A model generated the notes under the pieces. That model was not told where the DNA came from, did no database searches, and saw nothing but the letters and a program-made list of their open reading frames with translations. The position numbers and the translations under genes were made by a program. From JBOGXA01 sp050694175 (lineage in GTDB: Bacteria > Actinomycetota > CADDZG01 > WHSQ01): a stretch of 64,000 nt of DNA. Shown piece by piece: positions 50,441 through 59,011 of the stretch (the first letter of the stretch is position 1; every line of letters begins with the position of its first letter). The stretch is taken from NCBI GenBank assembly GCA_050694175.1, contig JBOGXA010000011.1, positions 1-64,000 of the forward strand, in the 5' to 3' direction.

Positions 50441-51170
50441 GTGTTCTCAACCGCCGAGGCCGCCGCCCACGGTATCGACCCAAACAGGATCACGCGCATG
50501 CTCGCATCGGGAGAGATCACTCGGGCATTGCCGCGTGTGTATCGATTGACCGGCGCACCACGGTCGTTTACACAGGACGTCGTGGCCGTGTCTAAGTGGG
50601 CGGGGGAGAGCTCGGCTATCTCCCATCGGACGGCGGCGTGGCTTCTCGGCCTGCGCGACGTCGACGACGTCGTCGACGTCACCACCGATCGCTGCCTGAG
50701 ACCCGCCGCCGCCAAGATCGTCGTTCATCGCAAAACACGGCTGCCGACCAGGGACGTCAGCACAATACGCGGGATTCCGGTCACGACGATGCCTCGCACC
50801 CTCGTCGATCTTGCGGCCGTCTGTCCCGAGGAGGATGTGGACATCGCGTTAGACACTGCGATTCGAACGGGCATGCGGAGGCGGGATTTCATGGCTCGGC
50901 TGGAGGATTTAGCCGTTCCCCGCCGCAGGGGATCGGGGCTCCTCCGGCGGCTGGTTGCCGAGCGAGTGGCCGAGCAGGGGCTCACCGAAAGCCCCTTCGA
51001 GCGCCGTTTGGTGCGGGCGGGCCGCATGGGAGCGGGACCGGGCCCGCGTCAGCGAACTTGTCAGTCGCGGATGGCGGGTTCTGTTGGTGACGTGGCTCCA
51101 ACTCAAGTACCACCTGGACGAGGTCGTGAAGCGCATCCGCCGTTCGCTTGACGAGCCCGCGACGCGCTAG
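50441..51170 (+). pseudogene. AbiEi-type/DUF559 nuclease gene broken by an internal deletion
   Basis: The first 200 codons (GTG 50441) give an AbiEi-antitoxin-like winged-helix N-terminus (TAEAAAHGIDPNRITRMLASGEITRALPRVYRLTG) and middle region (GIPVTTMPRTLVDLAAV...RRDFMARLEDL, GLTESPFERRLVRAG). At about 51025-51032 this jumps into the C-terminus of DUF559 in another frame: WERDRARVSELVSRGWRVLL then VTWLQLKYHLDEVVKRI, to 51170. The intervening roughly 60 residues that carry the nuclease core are missing. So it is a deletion-plus-frameshift remnant rather than two genes. It was a lone regulator/nuclease of the actinobacterial AbiEi-DUF559 kind, not an obvious toxin-antitoxin pair. Confidence 0.75.
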
Positions 51171-51203
51171 ATTTGAGGCGGGTCTAGCAAGGGGGTGGGA
51201 GTT

Positions 51204-52040
51204 ATGTGTCTCCCTGGTACTGCCGAAGTCGTGCGCGAGCGCGTGGAGCGTGAAGGTCTACCTCAACTCTCTCGACGCAAGTTGCTGATGGGTGGTGCGG
51301 CCGCCGCAGCGGCGGCGGTGTTGCCGGTGCCGGCCATCGCCGGGCGCAAGAAGCCCGGTAACCGGCTGCAGGACCTGACTCATGTATTTCGTGAGGGTTT
51401 TCCCGTTTACACGTTCGACAACCCCACGCGCCGGACCCTCGTCACGGTCGAGGACGACGGTTTCTACGCGCAGGAATGGACGTTCGGCGAGCACTCCGGC
51501 ACTCACATGGATGCCCCCGGACACTTCATCGCCCATGGCCGCCGTTCTCCGGAGATCACGCCCCGTGAGCTGTTCGCACCGGCGGTCGTCATCGACATCT
51601 CACGGCGGGCCCGGCGCGATCCGGACTCGGTGGTAACGGTCGACGACATCCGCGACTTCGAACACCGCCGCGGCCGCATCCCGCGCGGAGCGGCGGTGTT
51701 CATGTACTCGGGGTGGGAGTCGCGCGTTCACGATCAGGAGCTGTACCGCAACACGGGCCCGGACGGGGTGTACCACTTCCCGGGCTTCGGGATAGATGCG
51801 GTCGAGTGGTTGCTCGCTCACCGCGACATCAGGTGCATCGGCGTCGACACGCTGAGCCTCGACTATGGGGCATCATCGACGTTCGACGTCCATCTGACCC
51901 TTCTCGGGGCGGACAAGTACGGGATCGAGAACCTCGCGAACTTGAAAAGGATCCCGGCCCGCGGCGCGCTCGCCTATGTCGGGCTGATCCCGTGGGAGGA
52001 GGGCTCGGGAGGGCCCTGCCGCGTCATCGCCAGCTGGTAG
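51204..52040 (+). CDS. Tat-exported cyclase-family hydrolase, KynB (arylformamidase)-like
   Basis: About 278 aa from ATG 51204 (AAGGGGG upstream; GTG 51195 is an alternative). A Tat signal (SRRKLLMGGAAAAAAAVLPV) precedes the cyclase fold: GEHSGTHMDAPGHF is the H-x-G-T-H-x-D-x-P-x-H metal motif, with later VFMYSGWESR and IRCIGVDTLSLDYGAS. Closest characterised relatives are KynB kynurenine formamidases and isatin hydrolases. Being next to tryptophan dioxygenase it may hydrolyse N-formylkynurenine, but its predicted export is odd for that task, so another cyclic or formyl substrate is possible. Confidence 0.85.
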   Translation: MCLPGTAEVVRERVEREGLPQLSRRKLLMGGAAAAAAAVLPVPAIAGRKKPGNRLQDLTHVFREGFPVYTFDNPTRRTLVTVEDDGFYAQEWTFGEHSGTHMDAPGHFIAHGRRSPEITPRELFAPAVVIDISRRARRDPDSVVTVDDIRDFEHRRGRIPRGAAVFMYSGWESRVHDQELYRNTGPDGVYHFPGFGIDAVEWLLAHRDIRCIGVDTLSLDYGASSTFDVHLTLLGADKYGIENLANLKRIPARGALAYVGLIPWEEGSGGPCRVIASW

Positions 52041-52045
52041 TCAAA

Positions 52046-52090
52046 GGGAGGACCGGCCGGGCGCAGCGGAGCCCGGCACCCGGCCCTCCC
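52046..52090. terminator. bidirectional terminator hairpin
   Basis: GGGAGG.CCGG.CCGGGC on the left pairs with GCCCGG.CCGG.CCTCCC on the right around a GCAGCGGA loop. It lies between the convergent cyclase and Cys-rich genes, six bases after the cyclase stop. Confidence 0.65.
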
Positions 52091-52153
52091 GTGACGCCAA
52101 TTCCGGTAAGGCCCCCCCGGAGTTCGCGACCACCTGGGGCTATTTGGGGCCGG

Positions 52154-52516
52154 CTACGCGCAGCGGGCCAGGCAGCGAGTGGCTTGGCTGTCGCAGACCT
52201 GGACGCAGACGTAGTCAGGAGCGCACGTGTCCCCGGGCCCGCAGGCGCCCCCATCGTTCAGGAGATCGACGCATTCGCAGGTTGCCACGACGCTGAGGAT
52301 GCAGTTGCAGTCGAGGAGCGGATTGCTGCCGCACTCGAGGTTCGAGGGATCTCCCAGACAGCCACAGGTACGGCACAGCCCACCGTAGTTCTGGGCGAGC
52401 GCCGGCGCCGTCAGGCTCGTGAGCACGGGAGCCGACCACACGATGGCCGCTCCGGCTCCGATTCGTTTCAGCAGCTTCCGTCGCGGGATGGAGCTTTCCG
52501 GTGTCGGTTCGTTCAT
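52154..52516 (-). CDS. Tat-exported cysteine-rich small protein
   Basis: 120 aa. ATG at 52516 has GGGAGG nine bases upstream. The N-terminus is a Tat signal (SIPRRKLLKRIGAGAAIVWS then APVLTSLTAPALA). The mature 78 residues contain 14 cysteines, in pairs such as CRTC, CNC and CEC and with the tail VCVQVCDSQATRC...C. The even number suggests seven disulfides or a metal or FeS site loaded before export. No family recognised. It is transcribed alone, with a terminator on its 3' side. Confidence 0.8.
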   Translation of the reverse strand: MNEPTPESSIPRRKLLKRIGAGAAIVWSAPVLTSLTAPALAQNYGGLCRTCGCLGDPSNLECGSNPLLDCNCILSVVATCECVDLLNDGGACGPGDTCAPDYVCVQVCDSQATRCLARCA

Positions 52517-52643
52517 CTATCTGCCCTCCCATTAAATCCCACTGACCCACGGTATCGTCGCGATCAGAGGCCCCGGGGGGCATCGTGTTCCGGACGTAAG
52601 AGCGTCCGCGCTCCGCGGCCCGGGCACCGTAGATTTTTTCGCG

Positions 52644-54026
52644 CTACGCCGGTTGGGGTTGCGGCGGAAGCTTAGCGAGCGACGCCTCGAGCGCCTCGTC
52701 AGGAAGCGTGAAGTCCTCGAGCGAGCCGTTGATGTAGGCGTCGTACGCGCTCATGTCGAAGAAGCCGTGCCCGCACAGGTTGAAGAGGATCACCCGTTCC
52801 TCGTCGGTCTCTTGGGCCGCGAGCGCCTCGTCGATCGCAGCGCGGATGGCGTGCGCGGGTTCCGGCGCCGGGAGGAGCCCCTCGGCGCGTGCGAACTGAA
52901 CCGCGGCCTCGAACACCGGACGCTGCTCGTAAGCCTTCGCTCCGATTACACCTTCTTTGACGAGGGCGCACAGGGTCGGCGCGTCCCCGTGGTAGCGGAG
53001 CCCTCCCGCGTGGACGGGCGCCGGCACGAACTCGTGCCCCAGCGTGTACATGGGCATGAGCGGGGTTGTCCCGGCGATGTCGCCGAAGTCGTAGGCGAAG
53101 ACACCGCGCGTCAACGTCGGGCACGCCTCGGGTTCGACGGCGACGAAGCGCGTGGTCGCGTCACCTTTCAACACGTCTTGAACGAACGGATAGCAAAGGC
53201 CCGCATAGTTCGAGCCGCCCCCGACGCACCCGATCACTACGTCGGGTACGTCCTCGAATGCCTCCATCTGCTTCTTGGCCTCCTGTCCGATGACCGTTTG
53301 ATGCAGGCAGACGTGGTTGAGTACGGAGCCAAGCGAGTAGTTGGTGTCGACGTTTTGTGCTGCGACCTCGACGGCCTCAGAGATGGCGATTCCCAACGAC
53401 CCTGTCGATTCAGGGTGCTCGGCGAGAACGTTGCGTCCCGCGCTCGTTTCTTCAGAGGGCGACGCGTGCACGGTTGCACCCCACGTCTGCATCAGCACGC
53501 GCCGGTAGGGCTTTTGCTCGTATGAGACCTTGACCATGAAGACGAGACACTCGAGGCCGAAGAACTGGCATGCAAGCGACAATGCGCTTCCCCATTGCCC
53601 GGCCCCCGTTTCTGTGGTGAGGCGCCTTATGCCGGCCTCCTTGTTGTAGTAGGCCTGCGCGACGGCGGTATTGGGCTTGTGGGATCCCGCCGGAGAGCCT
53701 CCTTCCCACTTGTAATAGATGCGTTGCTTGCCGCTCAGCCCGAGCGCGGCCTCGAGCCTCCGGGCACGGAAGAGCGGGGATGGTCGCCACAGCCGGTAGA
53801 CATCGATGATGGCTCCCGGGATATCGATCCACGAGTCGCCGGAAACCTCCTGCATGATCAGGCTCTCGGGAAAGAGGGGTGCCAGATCTGCGGGGCCCGC
53901 CGGTTGCATCGTGCCCGGATGAAGTGGGGGCATTGGGTCACCGGGCAGGTCGGGGAGGATGTTGTACCAGGCGGTGGGCAACTCCGTGTCGGCGAGAACT
54001 ATCTTGCTGACGTCGTCGCGAGGCAT
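52644..54026 (-). CDS. TrpB2-type tryptophan synthase beta chain-like PLP enzyme
   Basis: 460 aa from ATG 54026 (GGGGGG upstream). It is of the TrpB2 kind, longer than TrpB1: WRPSPLFRARRLEAALG, RIYYKWEGGSPAGSHKPNTA with the PLP lysine Lys117, TTETGAGQWGSALSLACQFFGLECLVFMVKVSYEQKPYRR, and the phosphate loop CVGGGSNYAG. TrpB2 enzymes make tryptophan from indole and serine, or use O-phosphoserine or salvage indole, without TrpA. No trpA or other trp gene is near. With tryptophan dioxygenase two genes away it may balance indole salvage and breakdown. Confidence 0.92.
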   Translation of the reverse strand: MPRDDVSKIVLADTELPTAWYNILPDLPGDPMPPLHPGTMQPAGPADLAPLFPESLIMQEVSGDSWIDIPGAIIDVYRLWRPSPLFRARRLEAALGLSGKQRIYYKWEGGSPAGSHKPNTAVAQAYYNKEAGIRRLTTETGAGQWGSALSLACQFFGLECLVFMVKVSYEQKPYRRVLMQTWGATVHASPSEETSAGRNVLAEHPESTGSLGIAISEAVEVAAQNVDTNYSLGSVLNHVCLHQTVIGQEAKKQMEAFEDVPDVVIGCVGGGSNYAGLCYPFVQDVLKGDATTRFVAVEPEACPTLTRGVFAYDFGDIAGTTPLMPMYTLGHEFVPAPVHAGGLRYHGDAPTLCALVKEGVIGAKAYEQRPVFEAAVQFARAEGLLPAPEPAHAIRAAIDEALAAQETDEERVILFNLCGHGFFDMSAYDAYINGSLEDFTLPDEALEASLAKLPPQPQPA

Positions 54027-54097
54027 ATGTTCCCCCCTAGATCGGTTTACGCCGCGGTCCCTGACTATAGTGCTGGGCGCGCCGAGAGGTCTTGTGA

Positions 54098-54526
54098 ATG
54101 AACGAGCGCAAACGTAACGCGGCGGTAGCCGCCATCGTGCTGATCGTGGTCCCCATAGCGCTGCTGTTGCTGTGGAGAGCCTGGAGCGGACCGGGCGTCC
54201 TTGTCTCCTACACGAGGAGCGGGGGCCTGGCAGGGATCACCGAGAGGATGGTCGTCTACCGCGACGGTCGGGTCGTGTACGCGGACAACCGCGACGCAGA
54301 GCATGAGTTCACCGTCTCCGATCGGGAGCTAAGCCGCGTGGAGGAGACGCTGGCGGACGGGAACTGGCCGTCGGAGCCGACCGTCTACGGGCGGCCGACC
54401 GTGGCCGACGGATTCCAGCACGATCTCTCGTATGACGGTCACATCGTCAGGGCCTACGACGAAGTGAGGATCGAGTGGCTCGACCGGGCGATCGATGCGG
54501 TGGGGGCCCTCCGAGGTGACGCCTGA
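54098..54526 (+). CDS. membrane-anchored hypothetical protein
   Basis: 142 aa. One N-terminal helix (AAIVLIVVPIALLLLWRAW), then an external domain with SYTRSGGLAGITERMVVYRDGRVVYADNRD and ELSRVEETLADGNW, a pattern seen in actinobacterial proteins that resemble protease inhibitors of the YscW/emfourin kind. Identity is tentative. A TATAGT -10-like box lies about 25 bases upstream. It is divergent from trpB2. Confidence 0.65.
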   Translation: MNERKRNAAVAAIVLIVVPIALLLLWRAWSGPGVLVSYTRSGGLAGITERMVVYRDGRVVYADNRDAEHEFTVSDRELSRVEETLADGNWPSEPTVYGRPTVADGFQHDLSYDGHIVRAYDEVRIEWLDRAIDAVGALRGDA

Positions 54527-54615
54527 CGGCTTCCCGGTCCGGGGCGTGCGAGGGTTAGCGAGGGAAGCGGGAGGGTATTGGCTAGGCGGCCATTCGCAAG
54601 CAAGGGGAGGTTCAC

Positions 54616-54900
54616 ATGCGTGGTTCGGGGATTATCGCGATCGTCTATCTGGTGATCGGCGTGCTCGTCGCCGCGGCGCGCGATTACTTCGAGAGGCTTG
54701 GCAGCGTCCAGGGGATCCTTTCGCTGCTCCTGGCCATCGTGCTGTGGCCCCTGATCCTGTTCGGCGTCGACATCCGGATCGGTAAGGACGGCGACGGGGG
54801 CAGGAAGGACATTCTGTTGCCGCTGGGGCTGATGTGGTCAATGACGACGGCCCGGGGCCGGGCACTGCTGGACGCGGTCGGGAGGGGCCGGGCCGCCTGA
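54616..54900 (+). CDS. small membrane protein
   Basis: 94 aa with a good AAGGGGAGG site before the ATG. Two hydrophobic segments (IIAIVYLVIGVLVAAA, ILSLLLAIVLWPLILFGVDI) and a basic C-terminus. It resembles small actinobacterial proteins of unknown role. Function unknown. Confidence 0.6.
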   Translation: MRGSGIIAIVYLVIGVLVAAARDYFERLGSVQGILSLLLAIVLWPLILFGVDIRIGKDGDGGRKDILLPLGLMWSMTTARGRALLDAVGRGRAA

Positions 54901-54980
54901 CCAAAAGGCGGTTTTGTTAGTCGTTTAGTACCGCCGGACGACCCAAGGGTCCATCAGAACCCCGTTTGGGCCCGGGGGGG

Positions 54981-55172
54981 TCAGGCCCCCAGGTGGTAGA
55001 CGTGCCCGGGATCCTGATCGAGCCCGTTCGCCACCTGCCACAGCGCGGCGAGCGCCTTGAGCGCGTTTCGCTCCTGGTAGGGGGCGAGGTCGTCGCGGTG
55101 CTCGGACAGGATCGTCGCCAGCTCCTGGTAGCAACCCATCAGGCGACCCTCGGCCTTGTTCAGCTCGGCCAT
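54981..55172 (-). CDS. small helical protein coupled to the PaaK-like ligase
   Basis: 63-64 aa: MAELNKAEGRLMGCYQELAT..., mostly helical, ending HVYHLGA. ATG 55172 overlaps the ligase stop by one base (TGATG), with GGGAGG upstream; a GTG at 55175 is an alternative. The conserved overlap and a family-like helix suggest a real gene, but I do not recognise it. Confidence 0.55.
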   Translation of the reverse strand: MAELNKAEGRLMGCYQELATILSEHRDDLAPYQERNALKALAALWQVANGLDQDPGHVYHLGA

Positions 55173-56530
55173 CACGCCTCCCTTCTCTTACCCTCGTCGC
55201 CGATGACCTCCCGGTCGTCAGCGAGCCTCTTCGCCTTGAGCTCGAAGCGCGGCAGGGTCTCGTCGGCGACCACGCGCACCCCGAAGCGCAGGCCCTCGTG
55301 CGCGTCGGCGAGGGCCGTGGCCAGCTCCGACACGATGCGCTCCCGATCTGCGTTCGGGTCCGGTAGTTCGATGAGGACTTCGATCTCGTCCCGAATCCCC
55401 TCGGCCGTAAAGAGATGTATCTGGAACTCGTCGATCTCCCGGTACTCACGCACGATTGACTCGACCGCGCGCGGGTACACGTTGGTCCCTCGCACGAGCT
55501 TCATGTCGTCGACGCGTCCCCTTATCCCGCCCTCGTAGATGTCGAAGGTGCGGCCGCACGTACAAGCAACGGCGGGGACCTTAACGACGAGGTCTCGGGT
55601 CCGGTAGCGGATGACCGGGATGAAGCCGCGCCCGAACGAGGTCACCACCCGCTCGCCCCGCTCCCCGTAGGGAACCGGTTCCTCGGAGACCGGGTCGATT
55701 ACCTCTTCGATGTAATGATCCTCGATGATGTGCGTTCCCCCCGGCTGGTGGTCGCACTCGAAGATCATGATCGTACCGAGCTCGGTCATGCCGGCCGTGT
55801 CGCCCGCTTTTGCTCCCCACTGCTCCTCGATGAGCTTCTTGGTCGCGGGGATTGATCCCGCCGGCTCGCCCGACAGGATCAGCCGGGTGACGGCACTCGA
55901 CGGAAGATCGGCCCCCATGCGCTGCGCCTCTTGGGCCATGCGGAGCGCATAGGTTGGCGTAGAGCAGACGACCGTCGCGTTCATATCGATGATCTGTTTC
56001 ACGCGCGCCTCGGTCGTCATGTTGCCGCCCGGAAGAACGAGGCATCCCATCTTCTCGCACGCGTAGTGTGCTCCCCAGAATCCGACGAACGTCCCGTAGC
56101 TGAACGCGAAGAAGACAACGTCTTCCGGCCGGATGCCGAAGCCCCAGAAGCCGTAGCACCACATCTCGGCGATCCACTCCCAGTCCTTCATCGAATCGAG
56201 GACCCGGATGGGCGTCCTGCCGGTGGTACCCGACGTCAGGTGATAGCGGATGGCGGCCTCCTCGGGGGCCGCGAGGATCGGTCCGTAGGGGGGGTGGTCG
56301 ATCTGTCCCTGCATCCAGTCGTCGCGCGTGAGGAAGGGAATTCGCCGCAAGTCGTCGAGGCTCACCATGCTGTCGGCCGTGACGCCAACGTCGTGCAAGC
56401 GCTTGGAATGAAAAGGGACCTGCGCCTCGGTCCATTCGATGAGGTTCTTCAGTTTCCGGAGTTGCAGAGCCTCGAGCCGATCGCGCGGCATCGTCTCGTG
56501 CCGCGGGTTCCAGTACGGCGAGTGCGCCAT
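55172..56530 (-). CDS. phenylacetate-CoA ligase-like acyl-adenylate enzyme
   Basis: 452 aa from ATG 56530 (GGGGGGTGAG upstream); the open frame beyond it is noise. PaaK-type marks: YWNPRHETMPRDRLEALQLRKLKNL at the start, the AMP-binding loop TSGTTGRTP, GGNMTTEARVKQI, LILSGEPAGS, AGMTELGTIMIFEC, the C-terminal RYRTRDLV and GRVDDMKLVRGTNVYPRAVE, plus a Cys pair CTCGRTFDI and a His-rich DHQPGGTHIIEDHY likely at a Zn site. It activates an aryl acid as the CoA thioester. It lies in a catabolic CoA cluster; a phenylacetate paa oxygenase set is absent, so the true acid is open (anthranilate, from the kynurenine route, is one possibility). Confidence 0.9.
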   Translation of the reverse strand: MAHSPYWNPRHETMPRDRLEALQLRKLKNLIEWTEAQVPFHSKRLHDVGVTADSMVSLDDLRRIPFLTRDDWMQGQIDHPPYGPILAAPEEAAIRYHLTSGTTGRTPIRVLDSMKDWEWIAEMWCYGFWGFGIRPEDVVFFAFSYGTFVGFWGAHYACEKMGCLVLPGGNMTTEARVKQIIDMNATVVCSTPTYALRMAQEAQRMGADLPSSAVTRLILSGEPAGSIPATKKLIEEQWGAKAGDTAGMTELGTIMIFECDHQPGGTHIIEDHYIEEVIDPVSEEPVPYGERGERVVTSFGRGFIPVIRYRTRDLVVKVPAVACTCGRTFDIYEGGIRGRVDDMKLVRGTNVYPRAVESIVREYREIDEFQIHLFTAEGIRDEIEVLIELPDPNADRERIVSELATALADAHEGLRFGVRVVADETLPRFELKAKRLADDREVIGDEGKRREA

Positions 56531-56618
56531 TGCCTCACCCCCCAAGAAAGTGACGGTTACCGGTTCAGTATCGCGCCCCGCGTTCCGGTGGCGCCGGGCG
56601 CAACGGTAGTTTGCATCC

Positions 56619-57755
56619 ATGCAGTTCGCACTGTCCGATGAGCACCGGCTGCTCGTCGAGGAGACACGCCGGCGGGCGCGGACTGAGCTCGTCGCCGTGG
56701 CCGCCGCGGGAGCCGCCGGGCGAGTCAACCGGCCGCTTGTCAAGACGCTCGGAGACGCCGGGCTGCTTCCGATGCTCTGGCCGAGGCGGGTTGGAGGCAT
56801 GCGTGAGGGCGAGATCGGCGCTCTCGAGGTGTGTCTCGTGCGGGAGGCGCTTGCGAGCGAGTGCCCCGCGGCGGAGACGGCCCTAGCGCTGCAGGGACTC
56901 GGCGGGTACCCGATCCTGACCGCGGGGCGCGACGAGATAGTCGACCGCTGGGTGCCGGCAATCGTGCGCGGGGAAGCCGTGGCCGCGTTTGCACTCACCG
57001 AGCCGGGAGCCGGTTCGGATGCCGCCGCGCTCGAGCTCGCCGCGGAGCCCGACGGCGACGGCTATCGCCTCACCGGAGAAAAGAAGTGGATCTCGAACGC
57101 GCCCGACGCGGACGTCTACACGGTCTTTGCCAGGACCACCCGGGGGGCCGGGGGCAAGGGTGTGACCGCATTCGTCGTCGCGGGGGATGCCGCCGGGCTC
57201 TCCGGCGAGCACCTGGCCACGGTCGACGACCATCCGATCGGCACGCTGGTCCTCGACGGAGTCGCAGTCGGGCCCGAGGCGGTGCTCGGTGAGGTCGACC
57301 GCGGATTCAGAGTGGCGATGGCGACTCTGAATCTCTTTCGGCCGAGCGTGGGCGGAGCCGCGGTCGGGATGGCGCAGGCGGCCCTTGAAGCCGCGATCGA
57401 ACACGCGGGCCGGCGGGAGGCGTTCGGGGTCCCGCTGCGCGAGTTCCAGGCGGTGTCGCATCGGCTCGCCGACATGGCCGCGGGCATCGAGGCCGCGCGC
57501 GCCCTCGTCTATCGCGCCGCCGCCGTGTACGACGCGGGCGAAGCCGACGTGGCGAAGACGAGCGCGATGGCGAAGCTGGTCGCGACCGAGACCGCACAAT
57601 GGATTGTCGACGCGGCTGTGCAGATACACGGGGCCGCGGGGCTCGAGCGAGGGCACCTCGTGGAACACCTCTATCGTCAGGTGCGCGCGCTCCGGATCTA
57701 CGAGGGGACGTCGGAGATCCAACGAGAGATCATCGCCCGCGAGCTGTATCGGTGA
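56619..57755 (+). CDS. acyl-CoA dehydrogenase
   Basis: 378 aa. ACAD fold: AFALTEPGAGSDAAALELAA (FAD and substrate loop), YRLTGEKKWISNAPDADVYTVFART, RPSVGGAAVGMAQAALEAAIEHAGRREAFGVPLREFQ, and the catalytic Glu in IYEGTSEIQREIIAREL. It oxidises an acyl-CoA at C2-C3 with FAD. It is divergent from the PaaK-like gene, 88 bases apart, suggesting shared control. Confidence 0.93.
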   Translation: MQFALSDEHRLLVEETRRRARTELVAVAAAGAAGRVNRPLVKTLGDAGLLPMLWPRRVGGMREGEIGALEVCLVREALASECPAAETALALQGLGGYPILTAGRDEIVDRWVPAIVRGEAVAAFALTEPGAGSDAAALELAAEPDGDGYRLTGEKKWISNAPDADVYTVFARTTRGAGGKGVTAFVVAGDAAGLSGEHLATVDDHPIGTLVLDGVAVGPEAVLGEVDRGFRVAMATLNLFRPSVGGAAVGMAQAALEAAIEHAGRREAFGVPLREFQAVSHRLADMAAGIEAARALVYRAAAVYDAGEADVAKTSAMAKLVATETAQWIVDAAVQIHGAAGLERGHLVEHLYRQVRALRIYEGTSEIQREIIARELYR

Positions 57756-57768
57756 GGCGGCTCGGGCT

Positions 57769-58176
57769 TCAGTCGGGGACGACCGCCGTGCACACGAGCT
57801 CGACCACCGCGTCCGGGTCGAACAGCGCCGTGACCTCGAGGAGAGCGATCGCCGGATAGTGAGTTCCGAAGTGCCGGCGGTATACCTCTCCGAGCTCGCG
57901 CCGCCGGCCCCGGTAGGCGCCGGCGTCGGTGACGTAGATCTGCATCGCCACGAGGTGCTCGGGGCGGGCCCCGGCCCCGTCGAGCGCGGCGACCACGTTG
58001 GCGCACGCCTTCTCGAACTGGTCGACGATCCCGTCACCGACCACCTTGCCGTCGGCACCGAGGGCGGCCTGGCCGCCCAGGTAGATCGCGCGCCCGGGCG
58101 CGGCGATGAGCGCGTGCGAGAAGCCGGAGGCGCGGGGAAGCCCCTCGGGATTAACGGCGCGGTGCGGTGAGGTCAT
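57769..58176 (-). CDS. RidA family protein
   Basis: 135 aa, a RidA/YjgF member: NPEGLPRASGFSHALIAAPGRAIYLGGQAALG, VVDQFEKACANVVAALDGAGARPEHLVAMQIYVTD and PAIALLEVTALFDPDAVVELVCTAVVPD. It hydrolyses reactive enamine/imine intermediates or does related deamination. The conserved arginine expected near IVTDVAA-type strands is not obvious, so activity may differ. ATGA overlap with the enoyl-CoA hydratase gene. Confidence 0.9.
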   Translation of the reverse strand: MTSPHRAVNPEGLPRASGFSHALIAAPGRAIYLGGQAALGADGKVVGDGIVDQFEKACANVVAALDGAGARPEHLVAMQIYVTDAGAYRGRRRELGEVYRRHFGTHYPAIALLEVTALFDPDAVVELVCTAVVPD

Positions 58177-59000
58177 CGTCCCCGCCAGCGCGGGGAGCGC
58201 CCCTCGGTGAAGGCCTCGTAGAACTCACGATGGTCCTCACCGGTCATCAGCAAGGCCTGCGTCGAAGCCTCGAGCTCGATCGCCCCGGCGAGATCCAGGT
58301 CCAGCTCGCGAGACAGCAACATCTTGGTGGCGGCGATCGCGAACGAGGGCCCGGATGCGAGGCGGGCGGCGAGCTCGTTGGAAGCCGAACCGAGGCCGTC
58401 GTCGGGTACAACTTGCGTGGCGAGGCCGATCTCGAGCGCGCGCTCCGCCGGTGCGACGTCGCCGAGCAATAGCAGCTCGGTCGCGCGCCCGAACCCCACG
58501 ACGCGCGGCAACAGATAGGCGGAGCCCATGTCGGCCCCGGCGAGGCCCACCTTCGTAAAGAGGAACGCGAACGAAGCCGATTCGGCGAGGATGCGGAAGT
58601 CGGACGCGAGCGCGATGACGGCGCCGGCTCCCGCAGCCACGCCGTTGACCGCGGCGACGATGGGCACCGGGCACTCGCGCATTCGCTGGACGACCGTACC
58701 GGTCATGCGCGTGAACTCGAGCAGTTCGCGCGTTCCGCTCTTTAGCAACTCTCCGATGATCTCGTTGACGTCACCTCCGGAGCAGAAGCCGCGCCCTTGC
58801 CCTGTGATGACGAGCACACGGACGTCGTCTCGATGCGGAAGCTCGGTGAGAAGGTCGCGCAGGTCCGCATAGACGTCGAAGGTGAGTGCATTCAGCACCT
58901 CCGGCCGCGAGAAGGTAACCGTGGCAACGCCGTCGGCGACGGCAAAGTCGAAGTGCTTCCAGTTGTCGGTGAATCCGGCGGAGGCGCGGAACGGACTCAT
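58173..59000 (-). CDS. enoyl-CoA hydratase/isomerase family protein
   Basis: 275 aa, crotonase fold: VTFSRPEVLNALTFDVYADL, VLVITGQGRGFCSGGDVNEI (oxyanion loop), PVPIVAAVNGVAAGAGAVIALASDFRILAESASFAFLFTKVGLAGADMG with the acid position in the GADMGS segment, then LLLGDVAPAERALEIGLATQVV. It hydrates or isomerises an enoyl-CoA. It lies between the glutaryl-CoA dehydrogenase-like and RidA genes, all in one direction. Confidence 0.93.
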   Translation of the reverse strand: MSPFRASAGFTDNWKHFDFAVADGVATVTFSRPEVLNALTFDVYADLRDLLTELPHRDDVRVLVITGQGRGFCSGGDVNEIIGELLKSGTRELLEFTRMTGTVVQRMRECPVPIVAAVNGVAAGAGAVIALASDFRILAESASFAFLFTKVGLAGADMGSAYLLPRVVGFGRATELLLLGDVAPAERALEIGLATQVVPDDGLGSASNELAARLASGPSFAIAATKMLLSRELDLDLAGAIELEASTQALLMTGEDHREFYEAFTEGRSPRWRGR

Positions 59001-59011
59001 CTAGTGGGGCA

